The translations under genes were made by a program, and so were the position numbers. A stretch of 64,000 nucleotides of DNA from Thermithiobacillus plumbiphilus. Lineage in GTDB: Bacteria; Pseudomonadota; Gammaproteobacteria; Acidithiobacillales; Thermithiobacillaceae. Below, one piece after another: positions 42,812 through 51,327 of the stretch (positions within the stretch are counted from its first letter, which is position 1; the number at the start of each line of letters is the position of its first letter). The notes under the pieces were generated by a model. That model was not told the DNA's origin and did no database searches. It saw only the letters and a list, made by a program, of their open reading frames with translations. Location of the stretch: positions 1 through 64,000 of the forward strand of contig NZ_JBBPCO010000009.1 in NCBI RefSeq assembly GCF_038070005.1, read 5' to 3'.

Positions 42812-43650
42812 ATACCCTGTTCGATCCGCTGTTTCGTTTGCCCTTCCTGACGGGCCTCCTGTATGCCTGCCTGTTGCCGGCGCTGGGCATGTACCTGCGC
42901 TTGCGGGACGAGTGGCTGGCGGCATTGGGCCTGACGCAGATCGCCGCTGCCGGTGGTGTCCTGAGTCTCTTTCTCGGGCTGCCGGTGCTGATGGCCGCAC
43001 TGGCAACCGCAGCAGTCGCAGCCGGCATCAAGGGCCTCATGCAGCGTCCGGGTAACGACACTTATGCGGTCATGATTCTGAGTGGCTGGAGTGCCACCCT
43101 GCTGCTGGCTGCCAACAGTCCGCATGGTGAGGAGCTCAGTCACGCCCTGGTGGACGGCCAGCTTTACTTCACTGGCATGGAGCACCTGTTGAGCGCCGGC
43201 ATGCTGGGTCTCATTATCGTCATGCTGTTTCCCTGGCTGTCGCCGCGGCTCCTGACTGCCCGGTTTTTCCCGGATCATTTCAGCGCCAATCAGATCTCCG
43301 GCTGGCGCTATCACATTACGTTTGACCTGTTGGCGGCACTTGGCCTGGCGCTTGCCACCCAGGCTATCGGGGTCATGGCCGCCTTTGCCCTGGTTTTCAT
43401 TCCGCCCTGGCTGGCCTTTGCCTGGGCCAGTGGCTGGCGACGCAGTCTGCTGTTGGCACTGGTGCTCGGCGCCATCAGCTATCTTGCCGCCTTTGCGCTG
43501 GCCATACTGTTCGACCAACCCTTCGGGCCATTGCTGGTCGCCATGCTCCTGTTGCTGTCACTAATGCGCTGGTTCCTGCCGCGCTTTGCAGGCCTGATTA
43601 AGGCCAGGCAGGGCGGGCCAGTTTGCAGATCCGACAAAAAAACTATATGA
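42802..43650 (+). CDS. znuB: Metal ABC transporter permease (ZnuB/ABC-3 family)
   Basis: A 282-residue membrane protein with about eight hydrophobic helices in the ABC-3 pattern: LTGLLYACLLPALGMYLRLR near the N-terminus, LGLTQIAAAGGVLSLFLGLP, and in the C-terminal half TQAIGVMAAFALVFIPPWLA. It forms the inner-membrane channel of the ABC importer with the two preceding genes. Ends the metal locus; the next gene, cstA, starts 49 bp on. Confidence 0.85.
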   Translation: MALDTLFDPLFRLPFLTGLLYACLLPALGMYLRLRDEWLAALGLTQIAAAGGVLSLFLGLPVLMAALATAAVAAGIKGLMQRPGNDTYAVMILSGWSATLLLAANSPHGEELSHALVDGQLYFTGMEHLLSAGMLGLIIVMLFPWLSPRLLTARFFPDHFSANQISGWRYHITFDLLAALGLALATQAIGVMAAFALVFIPPWLAFAWASGWRRSLLLALVLGAISYLAAFALAILFDQPFGPLLVAMLLLLSLMRWFLPRFAGLIKARQGGPVCRSDKKTI

Positions 43651-43699
43651 ATAGCCGGAAGCTGAATTCAGCCAAAGGCATTGCTAGTCGAGAGGGTGT

Positions 43700-45784
43700 A
43701 TGCAAGGGGATAGGAAACTCGGCCCGCTGGGGCTGCTGGCCTGGATTGCCGTGGCCGTGCTGGGGGCCGGGGCGGTTGGCGGCATTGCTCTGCATCGGGG
43801 CGAACAGATCAACGCGCTCTGGTTCATTGTCGCGGCCGTGGCTGTCTATGCCATCGCCTACCGCTTCTATAGTGCCTTCATTGCTGCAAAGGTGCTGGCC
43901 CTGGATGCCACCCGCGCCACGCCAGCCGAACGATTCAATGACGGCCGGGACTTCGTGCCCACCAATAAATGGGTACTCTTCGGCCATCACTTTGCCGCCA
44001 TTGCCGGTCCCGGACCGCTGATCGGCCCGACCCTGGCGGCACAGTTCGGCTACTTGCCGGGTACTTTGTGGATCCTTTTCGGTGCGGTGCTGGGCGGTTG
44101 CGTCCAGGATTTCGTGACGCTCTTCTTCTCCACTCGCCGCGATGGACGCTCGCTGGGGCAGATGGCGCGCGATGAGCTCGGGCCGGTGGGTGGCGTGACC
44201 GCCCTGGTCGGCGTGCTCATGATCATGGTGATCCTCATCGCCGTGCTCGGGCTGGTGGTGGTCAACGCCATGAAGCACAGCCCCTGGGCGACCTCGACTG
44301 TCGCGGCCACCATCCCCATTGCCGTACTGGTGGGCCTGTACATGCGCAACATCCGCCCCGGCCGCGTGCTGGAGGCCTCACTTCTCGGCTTGGGCCTGCT
44401 CCTGCTGGCCGTAGGTGGCGGCGGCTGGGTGGATCATCACCCGGTGCTGCGTGACTGGTTCGATTACGACGGCCCGGCGCTGGCGCTGATGGTGATTGCC
44501 TACGGCTTTGTCGCCGCCGTGGTGCCGGTCTGGCTGCTGCTGGCTCCGCGTGATTATCTCTCGACCTTCATGAAGCTGGGCACCATCATCGCGCTGGCCA
44601 TCGCTATCCTGTTCATGGCACCCACCGTGAAGATGCCAGCCCTGACCCGCTTTGTCGACGGCACTGGTCCCATCTTTGCCGGTGATCTCTTTCCCTTCGT
44701 CTTCATCACCATCGCCTGCGGTGCGATCTCGGGCTTCCATGCCCTGATTTCCTCAGGCACTACGCCCAAGCTGCTGGCCAATGAGGCGGATGCCCGCTTC
44801 ATCGGCTATGGCGCCATGATCATGGAATCCTTTGTCGCCATCATGGCCATGATCGCCGCCACGGTGCTCGATCCCGGCGTGTACTTTGCCATCAACAGCC
44901 CTGCTGGCATTGTTGGTGAAACCGCCAGCCAGGCCGTGGCCACCATATCAAGCTGGGGCTTCCCGGTGAGCGTGGCGCAGATGGAAGCGCTTGCCCGCGG
45001 GATGGGGGAGGCGACCCTGTTTGCGCGCACCGGTGGCGCCCCCTCACTCGCGGTGGGCATGGCCAGCATCTTTGCCAGCGCCTTTGGCGCCAGTCTGCTG
45101 GCCATGTGGTATCACTTCGCCATCATGTTCGAGGCCCTGTTCATTCTGACCACCATCGATGCCGGCACGCGGGTGGGGCGATTCATGCTGCAGGACCTGC
45201 TGGGCAACATCCATGCCCCGCTGGGACGCACGAGCTGGTATCCCGGCGTACTCCTGAGCAGTGCCATCATTGTCGGCGCCTGGGGCTACTTTCTGTATAT
45301 GGGGACCATCGACCCCAATGGCGGCATCAACAGCCTCTGGCCGCTATTTGGCATTTCCAATCAGATGCTCGCCGCCATCGCGCTTTGCGTCGGGACCACC
45401 ATCCTGGTCAAATGTGGCAAGGCCCGCTACGTCTGGGTGACGGCCCTGCCACTGATCTGGCTGGTCATCATCACCTCCACGGCCGCCTGGCAAAAACTCT
45501 TCAGCCCGGAAGTGCGCGTGGGCTTTCTCGCCCAGGCCAATGACCTGGCACAGAAGCTTGCCACGGGTGTTCTGCCGCCTGACAAGGCGGCCCAGGCCCC
45601 GCAGCTCATCTTCAACAATCGGCTTGATGCGGCCCTGACCGCATTCTTCCTGCTGGCGACCTGGATCCTGGTGGCCGATTCCCTGCGTGTTGTCTGGCGG
45701 GTCTGGCGCAAGCGGCCGGTATCACCACTGACTGAAAGCCCGCATGTGCCAAGCCGTCTGGTGGAGGACTGGGTCAGGGACTAG
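43700..45784 (+). CDS. cstA: CstA-family carbon starvation / pyruvate transporter
   Basis: A 694-residue inner-membrane protein with about 16–18 helices. CstA signature stretches include GRDFVPTNKWVLFGHHFAAI, AGPGPLIGPTLAAQFG, CVQDFVTLFFSTRRDGRSLG, GAISGFHALISSGTTPK and WPLFGISNQMLAAIALCVGT. CstA/BtsT proteins import pyruvate (and peptides were proposed earlier). Paired with a YbdD gene 8 bp downstream, as in many bacteria. GAGAGGG precedes the ATG. Confidence 0.93.
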   Translation: MQGDRKLGPLGLLAWIAVAVLGAGAVGGIALHRGEQINALWFIVAAVAVYAIAYRFYSAFIAAKVLALDATRATPAERFNDGRDFVPTNKWVLFGHHFAAIAGPGPLIGPTLAAQFGYLPGTLWILFGAVLGGCVQDFVTLFFSTRRDGRSLGQMARDELGPVGGVTALVGVLMIMVILIAVLGLVVVNAMKHSPWATSTVAATIPIAVLVGLYMRNIRPGRVLEASLLGLGLLLLAVGGGGWVDHHPVLRDWFDYDGPALALMVIAYGFVAAVVPVWLLLAPRDYLSTFMKLGTIIALAIAILFMAPTVKMPALTRFVDGTGPIFAGDLFPFVFITIACGAISGFHALISSGTTPKLLANEADARFIGYGAMIMESFVAIMAMIAATVLDPGVYFAINSPAGIVGETASQAVATISSWGFPVSVAQMEALARGMGEATLFARTGGAPSLAVGMASIFASAFGASLLAMWYHFAIMFEALFILTTIDAGTRVGRFMLQDLLGNIHAPLGRTSWYPGVLLSSAIIVGAWGYFLYMGTIDPNGGINSLWPLFGISNQMLAAIALCVGTTILVKCGKARYVWVTALPLIWLVIITSTAAWQKLFSPEVRVGFLAQANDLAQKLATGVLPPDKAAQAPQLIFNNRLDAALTAFFLLATWILVADSLRVVWRVWRKRPVSPLTESPHVPSRLVEDWVRD

Positions 45785-45792
45785 GAGAACAT

Positions 45793-46008
45793 ATGCGCGC
45801 CATTTACTGTCTGATGCCCCGGCACTGGGGCCCGATGCTGCTTCGCTTCTGGGCCGGACTGCGCCATGCCACCGGTGACGACGCCTATGAACGCTATCTG
45901 ATCCACTGGCAGGCCTGTCATGCTGGCGAGGGCCAACCGTTGCCGCGAAAGGATTTTTTCAAGGCGGAGCAGGACCGCAAATGGAACGGCATTCGGCGCT
46001 GCTGCTGA
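45793..46008 (+). CDS. ybdD: YbdD/YjiX-family small protein
   Basis: A 71-residue protein of the DUF466 family: RHATGDDAYERYLIHWQACH, followed by PLPRKDFFKAEQDRKWNGIR and the terminal RCC. It always accompanies CstA-type transporters and probably assists them. AGGAGAACAT precedes the ATG; 8 bp after cstA. Confidence 0.9.
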   Translation: MRAIYCLMPRHWGPMLLRFWAGLRHATGDDAYERYLIHWQACHAGEGQPLPRKDFFKAEQDRKWNGIRRCC

Positions 46009-46357
46009 ACGTCGCTGCCCAGGATCGGTCAGACATGGGCATGTCTCGCAAAAAAGTTCCGGCCAAGCTACCTTGGTCGGATTACCAGTCCAGCATCCCT
46101 CTACTATTTTCAGTTGAAGTGTTCCTCTTTTCGCTCCTGGCATCATGGCTGTCCGTCCCGTTCCACAATACGCGCAAGGACCGATAGGCATTGCCTTGCG
46201 GTTTGATTAGGTTAAGCCTGTGTCTTTCTGAAAATGCATCGGGCCCCTGATCGTGGACAGAGTATCAAGCAGTCTTTCCCTTTGCCGCCCGGCGTTGCAG
46301 CTGCTGTAGTAAGGCTTTTCAGGTGCCGAACAGCATTTAAAAAAATAAGGGGAATTT
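46009..46357. other. 349-bp intergenic region before the signalling cluster
   Basis: Contains no ORF with codon-like structure, tRNA or strong terminator that I can support. Presumably holds the promoter of the response regulator; only the final AATAAGGGGAATTT (46345–46357, ribosome site) is clear. Confidence 0.5.
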
Positions 46358-46804
46358 ATGCAGAGCAGCTTGATTCTGATGGTGGAAGACAATCCGGATG
46401 ATGAGGCGCTGACCTTGAGGGCCTTGCGCAAGAGCAATCTGGAAGTGCAGGTGGATGTGGTGCGGGATGGCGTGGAGGCGCTGGAGTATCTGTTTGGGCG
46501 GGTGGAAGCGGGCGGTCGGGAAACCGGCCCGTTGCCGCAGGTGATGCTGCTGGATCTGAAGCTGCCGAAGATGACGGGGCTTGAGGTGCTGCGGCGGGTG
46601 CGTGCCGATGCCCGGACCCGCTTGCTGCCCATCGTGGTCCTGACCACTTCCAACGAGGAACGGGACCTGATCGAGAGCTATGCCCTGGGTGCCAACAGCT
46701 ATATCCGCAAACCCGTCGACTTCGGCCAGTTCATGGAAACCGTCCGCCAGCTCGGTATCTACTGGCTCACCATGAATGAGGCACCGCCCAGGGCGGGCAT
46801 CTGA
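46358..46804 (+). CDS. CheY-like single-domain response regulator (Rcp1 type)
   Basis: A 148-residue receiver domain without output: acidic pocket LMVEDNPDDEALTLRALR, phospho-acceptor Asp in MLLDLKLPKMTG, Thr in VVLTTSNEERD and Lys in YIRKPVDFGQFM. The NPDDE...L start and the length are typical of Rcp1-like regulators that serve phytochrome- or PAS-type kinases by phosphotransfer. Followed after 6 bp by a REC-PAS-GGDEF-EAL gene. No kinase gene is adjacent; the orphan kinase at 17248 is a candidate partner (inference). Confidence 0.88.
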   Translation: MQSSLILMVEDNPDDEALTLRALRKSNLEVQVDVVRDGVEALEYLFGRVEAGGRETGPLPQVMLLDLKLPKMTGLEVLRRVRADARTRLLPIVVLTTSNEERDLIESYALGANSYIRKPVDFGQFMETVRQLGIYWLTMNEAPPRAGI

Positions 46805-46810
46805 GGCAAG

Positions 46811-48946
46811 ATGACTAATCCGCTAAGGGTCTTGATCGTCGAAGACTCGGAAGACGATGCTGCGCTCATCCTGCGTGAACTGCGCCGGGGAGGCTATGAC
46901 CTGTCCGCCGAGCGGGTGGATACGTCCGAAGAAATGGAAGCGGCCCTGCAAAACCCCGAGTGGGATGTCGTCATCACCGATTTCAATCTGCCCCGATTCA
47001 GCGCGCTTGCCGCGCTCGACCTGATCAAGAAACACCAGCTTGACCTGCCTTTCATCATTGTGTCCGGCATCATCGGCGAGGATATTGCCGTCGCCGCCAT
47101 GAAGGCCGGTGCCCACGATTATCTGAAAAAGGACAACCTTGCCCGCCTGGTGCCCGCCATCGAGCGCGAACTGCGCGAGTGTGCCGAGCGGCGTGCCCGC
47201 CGTCATGCCGAACTGGCCCTGCGCGAGCGCGAGGAAAAATACCGCAAGCTGTTCAACAACATCTATGACGCGATCTTTTTGAATGCACTGACCGAGGATG
47301 GTCGCATGGGACCCTTCCTGGAGGTCAACGATGTTGCCTGTGAACGGCTCGGCTATAGCCGCGAGGAATTGCTCAGGCTCCATCCCCAGGACATCATCCA
47401 GGAAGACACCGAGCGCAAGATCAACAACATCACCAAGGCCATCATCAAACACGGCCACCTGACCTTTGAAATGACCCTGACCGGCAAAAGCGGTGATGTC
47501 TACCCTGTCGAGGTCAGTGCTCACGTTTTTCCGCTGGGTGATTCTCACGTCGTGTTGTCCATTGCCCGCGATATCCGTGAACGCAAGCGAGCCGAGGAAA
47601 TCATCTGGCACCAGGCCTACCACGACGCCCTGACCGGTCTGCCCAACCGGCTGCTGTTTCGTGACCGCCTGGAACAGGCGCTGGCTTATGCCCGCCGCCA
47701 TGAAAAGGTCCTCGCCGTCATGTTCCTGGATCTGGACCGCTTCAAGACCATCAATGACACCCTGGGTCACAGTGTTGGCGATCAACTGCTGCAGGGCGTG
47801 GCCAGGCGGCTGACGCATTGTGTACGCGAAGAGGATACCGTGGCCCGCATGGGCGGCGATGAGTTCACCCTGCTGCTGCCCGAGGTCGAGCAGGTCGACG
47901 ATGTTGCCCGCATTGCCCAGAAACTCATCGATGCGCTCAAGCCACCTTTCTACATTGAAGGTTATGAACTATATTCCTCAACCAGCATTGGTATTGCCTT
48001 CTATCCCAATGACGGCGAGGAGCCCGAGACCATCCTCAAGAACGCGGATACGGCCATGTATCGGGCCAAGGATCATGGGCGCAACAACTACCAGCTCTAT
48101 GCCGCCGAGATGAGCTCTCTGTCCTTCGAGCGGCTCGCGCTGGGCAACATGCTGCGCAAGGCTCTCGATCATGAGGAACTGCTGGTGCATTACCAGCCGC
48201 AACTGGATCTACGGACCGGCAGAATCTTTGGCATGGAAGCCCTGGTGCGCTGGCAGCACCCGGATCTTGGGCTGATTTCGCCCCTGCAGTTCATTTCCCT
48301 GGCCGAGGAAACCGGCCTGATTTCGCCGCTGGGAGAGTGGGTCATGCGCACCGCCTGTGCACAGACCAAGGCCTGGCAAGCGGCGGGTTTGGCGCCCTTG
48401 CGGGTGGCGGTCAACCTCTCGGCGCGTCAGTTCAAGCATGTGGGGCTGATCGATACCGTGGCCCAGGTCCTGGATGACACCGGCCTTGAGCCGCAGTATC
48501 TTGAGCTCGAACTGACGGAAAGCATCGTCGCCGAGAATGCCGAAGCGACCATTGCCACGCTCCGGGACCTGAAGGCCATGGGCATAAAGCTTTCCATCGA
48601 TGATTTTGGTACGGGTTATTCCTCTTTGAGCTATCTCAAGCGTTTTCCGCTGGATCTGCTCAAGATCGACCAGTCCTTCGTGCATCACATGACCAGTGAC
48701 AGCGATGATGCCGCCATCGTGACCGCAGTGATCAACATGGCGCACAGCCTGAAGCTCAAGGTGATTGCCGAAGGCGTGCAGACGGAAGAGCAACTGAGCC
48801 TGCTGCGGCGCCAGGATTGCGATCAGGTACAGGGCAATCTGTTCAGCAAACCAATTGCCGCTGAAGAGTTCGGACAGCTATTACTACAACAGGCGACCAA
48901 TGAGCGCTGGCAGCATTTGCTGCGAACCGGTAGCACGTTTACCTGA
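46811..48946 (+). CDS. REC–PAS–GGDEF–EAL bifunctional c-di-GMP protein
   Basis: A 711-residue protein: receiver domain (LIVEDSEDDAALILREL; Asp in VVITDFNLPRFS) to ~125, PAS ~135–265, GGDEF ~270–440 with intact ARMGGDEFTLLL and the inhibitory RxxD site (REED) five residues before it, and EAL ~450–700 with MEALVRWQHP, ELTESIVAEN and DDFGTGYSSLSYLKRFP. Both catalytic sites look complete, so it may make or degrade cyclic di-GMP depending on phosphorylation and ligand binding. Co-transcribed with the CheY-like regulator. Confidence 0.92.
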   Translation: MTNPLRVLIVEDSEDDAALILRELRRGGYDLSAERVDTSEEMEAALQNPEWDVVITDFNLPRFSALAALDLIKKHQLDLPFIIVSGIIGEDIAVAAMKAGAHDYLKKDNLARLVPAIERELRECAERRARRHAELALREREEKYRKLFNNIYDAIFLNALTEDGRMGPFLEVNDVACERLGYSREELLRLHPQDIIQEDTERKINNITKAIIKHGHLTFEMTLTGKSGDVYPVEVSAHVFPLGDSHVVLSIARDIRERKRAEEIIWHQAYHDALTGLPNRLLFRDRLEQALAYARRHEKVLAVMFLDLDRFKTINDTLGHSVGDQLLQGVARRLTHCVREEDTVARMGGDEFTLLLPEVEQVDDVARIAQKLIDALKPPFYIEGYELYSSTSIGIAFYPNDGEEPETILKNADTAMYRAKDHGRNNYQLYAAEMSSLSFERLALGNMLRKALDHEELLVHYQPQLDLRTGRIFGMEALVRWQHPDLGLISPLQFISLAEETGLISPLGEWVMRTACAQTKAWQAAGLAPLRVAVNLSARQFKHVGLIDTVAQVLDDTGLEPQYLELELTESIVAENAEATIATLRDLKAMGIKLSIDDFGTGYSSLSYLKRFPLDLLKIDQSFVHHMTSDSDDAAIVTAVINMAHSLKLKVIAEGVQTEEQLSLLRRQDCDQVQGNLFSKPIAAEEFGQLLLQQATNERWQHLLRTGSTFT

Positions 48947-48987
48947 GGGGAGTGGTATAGCACGTGCCATAATTGGATGGCTCAGGT

Positions 48988-50004
48988 ATGGAAAAAATGC
49001 AGATTTTATTAGTTGACGACGATACGGATAGTCTGGTTCTGCTGGAGCAGATCCTGCGCCAGGCAGGCTACGACCGGGTTCGCTCGGCCATGTCCGTGCA
49101 CGAGGCCTTGCAGGTCCTGCATAGCCAGGAAAGCGCCGGCAAGGTGGATGTCATCCTGATGGATGTCATGCTGCCCCAGGTCTCGGGCATCGAGGGTTGT
49201 CGCTACATCAAGGAACAGGAACACCTGCGCGACATCCCCGTCATCATGGTCACAGCCATGACCGGCGAGGATGATCTGGAGCAGGCCTTCGCCGCGGGCG
49301 CCAACGACTATATCACCAAGCCTTTTCGTAAGGTGGAACTGCTTGCCAGGTTGCGTCCGGCCCTGGGGCTCAAGCAGGAGCGCGACTGGCGCAAGGCCCG
49401 GGAACGGGAGCTGCTGGAGGTCTCGACCCAGTTGCAGATCGCCAACCATACCCTGCAGATGTTGTCCTGCCAGGATGGTCTGACCGGCATCGCCAACCGT
49501 CGTCACTTCGAGGAGACGCTGCGCAAGGACTGGCGTCAGGCCCTGCGTGACCAGATGCCCCTGTCCCTCATCCTGGTGGACGTCGATCACTTCAAGGCGT
49601 TCAACGACCACTATGGCCATCAGGCCGGTGATGCCTGCCTCAAGCGCGTGGCCCAGACCCTCTCGCTTTCCCTGTCCCGTCCCGGGGACGTCGTTGCCCG
49701 GTATGGCGGTGAGGAGTTCGCCGTGCTCCTGGCCGATACCGATCTCGCCGGTGCAGAGAAGGTTGCCAGAACCCTGTGTGAAAACGTCCGGGAACTCGGC
49801 ATCCCGCACGAGCAGTCACCCACGGCGCCCATGGTGACCATCAGTCTCGGCGTGGCCGCGGTCAGACCGATCCAGGAGGCCGGCGCGGAGATGCTGCTGC
49901 GCGCCGCCGACGATGCCCTGTACCGTGCCAAGGCGCTGGGCCGCAACGGTTTCGAATCACAGCCGCCACAACTCGACCTGGCGGTATGCTCCGGTTCCGG
50001 CTGA
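48988..50004 (+). CDS. REC–GGDEF diguanylate cyclase (PleD/WspR-like)
   Basis: A 338-residue response regulator with N-terminal receiver (ILLVDDDTDSLVLLEQIL; Asp in VILMDVMLPQVSG; Lys in DYITKPFRKVEL) and a C-terminal GGDEF domain with active site ARYGGEEFAVLL near residue 240 and inhibitory RPGD exactly five residues upstream. It should synthesise cyclic di-GMP upon phosphorylation, with product feedback. ATG 48988 was preferred to TTG 48973. It lies 41 bp after the bifunctional protein and 4 bp before the Hpt gene. Confidence 0.92.
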   Translation: MEKMQILLVDDDTDSLVLLEQILRQAGYDRVRSAMSVHEALQVLHSQESAGKVDVILMDVMLPQVSGIEGCRYIKEQEHLRDIPVIMVTAMTGEDDLEQAFAAGANDYITKPFRKVELLARLRPALGLKQERDWRKARERELLEVSTQLQIANHTLQMLSCQDGLTGIANRRHFEETLRKDWRQALRDQMPLSLILVDVDHFKAFNDHYGHQAGDACLKRVAQTLSLSLSRPGDVVARYGGEEFAVLLADTDLAGAEKVARTLCENVRELGIPHEQSPTAPMVTISLGVAAVRPIQEAGAEMLLRAADDALYRAKALGRNGFESQPPQLDLAVCSGSG

Positions 50005-50008
50005 TTCG

Positions 50009-50311
50009 ATGCGCGAACCTATCCCTGTCCTGATCGATCCGGATCTTGCCGGGATCATTCCGGCCTATCTGGATAACCGGCGCCTGGATGTCACGCGCAT
50101 TCAGGCGGCGATTGCCGAGCAGGACTTTGTCCTCATCGGTCACCTTGGCCACAAGATGAAGGGGACCGGGCAGGGTTACGGGTTCCTGGTCATCACCGAG
50201 GTCGGCATAAATTTTGAAATCGCCGCCGAGGAACGTGACCTGGACAGCGTGCGGCAAAACCTTGCATTGCTGCAGGACTACCTGGAACGGGTACAGCCGC
50301 GGGTGCGGTAA
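50009..50311 (+). CDS. Hpt (histidine phosphotransfer) domain protein
   Basis: A 100-residue helical protein with the Hpt motif GHLGHKMKGTGQGYGF: His48 followed by xxKG, the phospho-accepting core. No kinase or receiver domain is attached. It probably relays phosphate between a hybrid kinase and the receiver proteins encoded just upstream. Starts 4 bp after the diguanylate cyclase stop, so expression is coupled. The longer frame from 49913 lies inside the cyclase gene and was not used. Confidence 0.82.
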   Translation: MREPIPVLIDPDLAGIIPAYLDNRRLDVTRIQAAIAEQDFVLIGHLGHKMKGTGQGYGFLVITEVGINFEIAAEERDLDSVRQNLALLQDYLERVQPRVR

Positions 50312-50328
50312 TCAAACAGCAAGGCTGT

Positions 50329-50559
50329 TCAGTCACCGACTTCCCCATGGACATCGATGAACTGCCGGGCCCGCTCATATACGTCATCCGGGATTTCGCT
50401 CCAGAACATGAGTTGATAGGAATATCCCTGGCGGCCCTCGCTCAACCAGCGGATCAGCTCATCCACGGGATGGCTTTCCATCACCTGGTTCAATACATGC
50501 CATTCCCCGCTGTAATCCCGTCCTTCATATTTCCAGCGATAGACAACGAAGTATTTCAT
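50329..50559 (-). CDS. Small hypothetical protein, aromatic-rich
   Basis: A 76-residue protein, MKYFVVYRWKYEGRDYSG at the N-terminus, then ending in ERARQFIDVHGEVGD. Rich in Tyr/Trp, no signal peptide, no Cys. Family not recognised. The start at 50559 has a GGGGG run about 8 bases upstream. It is convergent with the Hpt gene, whose stop is 17 bp away; an AACAGC/GCTGTT hairpin lies between them. Confidence 0.55.
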   Translation of the reverse strand: MKYFVVYRWKYEGRDYSGEWHVLNQVMESHPVDELIRWLSEGRQGYSYQLMFWSEIPDDVYERARQFIDVHGEVGD

Positions 50560-50785
50560 GGCTGGCCCCCACGCGCACCTTTCCAGGTCGCGCTTGTGGT
50601 TGGTTTGGCAGTCTCTCCTGAATTCCCTGCCCTGAAGCCAGTATTTCCCTTTGTACAAACAGGGCGTATCGGCCCTTCGTTCGGTGCCATCATCGCGCGC
50701 CTGAAGCGGCCGCTTGCGCTAGAATGATCCGGAACCATTTACAAGGTCTTCCACCCTAATCCAGAGTATTCGCAAGGAGATTGCC

Positions 50786-51187
50786 ATGACGGACAAGATC
50801 CGGAAAAGTGAAGAGGAATGGCAGGCGCAACTGACGCCGGAACAATATCGCATTGCCCGGCAGGCCGGCACGGAAATGCCCTTTACCGGTAAATACAATG
50901 CCAACAAGGAGGCGGGCGTGTACCGCTGTGTCTGCTGCGGCAAGCCGGTCTTCGATTCCGCGCAAAAATATGACTCCGGCAGTGGCTGGCCCAGCTTCTG
51001 GGCGCCGAAGGACGCCGAAGCCCTTGAGCTGCACACCGATCCCAGCCACGGCATGCAGCGTGTGGAAGTACGCTGTTCGGCCTGTGATGCACACTTGGGG
51101 CATGTGTTCGAGGACGGCCCGCAACCAAGCGGCCTGCGCTACTGCATCAACTCCGCCTCCCTGGATTTCGACAAGGAGCCGGAGTAG
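50786..51187 (+). CDS. msrB: Peptide methionine (R)-S-oxide reductase MsrB
   Basis: A 133-residue protein with the complete MsrB pattern: two zinc CxxC pairs ([13 protein letters not shown] and [14 protein letters not shown]), [11 protein letters not shown], and the catalytic Cys in [12 protein letters not shown]. It reduces methionine-R-sulfoxide in proteins, with thioredoxin as donor. No signal peptide, so cytosolic. AAGGAGA precedes the ATG. Monocistronic by spacing. Confidence 0.95.
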   Translation: MTDKIRKSEEEWQAQLTPEQYRIARQAGTEMPFTGKYNANKEAGVYRCVCCGKPVFDSAQKYDSGSGWPSFWAPKDAEALELHTDPSHGMQRVEVRCSACDAHLGHVFEDGPQPSGLRYCINSASLDFDKEPE

Positions 51188-51327
51188 CCCGACAATGATG
51201 TACATTCTGCCCAGGCGCAGGATGGCCGTCGGGCCCGAGTTTTCTCAAGCCGGGAATATCGCTACAATGGCACGTTATTTGCCCCTCTTCCGCCCGGAAG
51301 GGGACTGGTTCAGCTTGGAGGGATGCA

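Noticed and set aside
45981-46187. 68-codon plus-strand frame beginning inside ybdD
   Set aside because: No ribosome site, overlaps ybdD in another frame, and no recognisable pattern.
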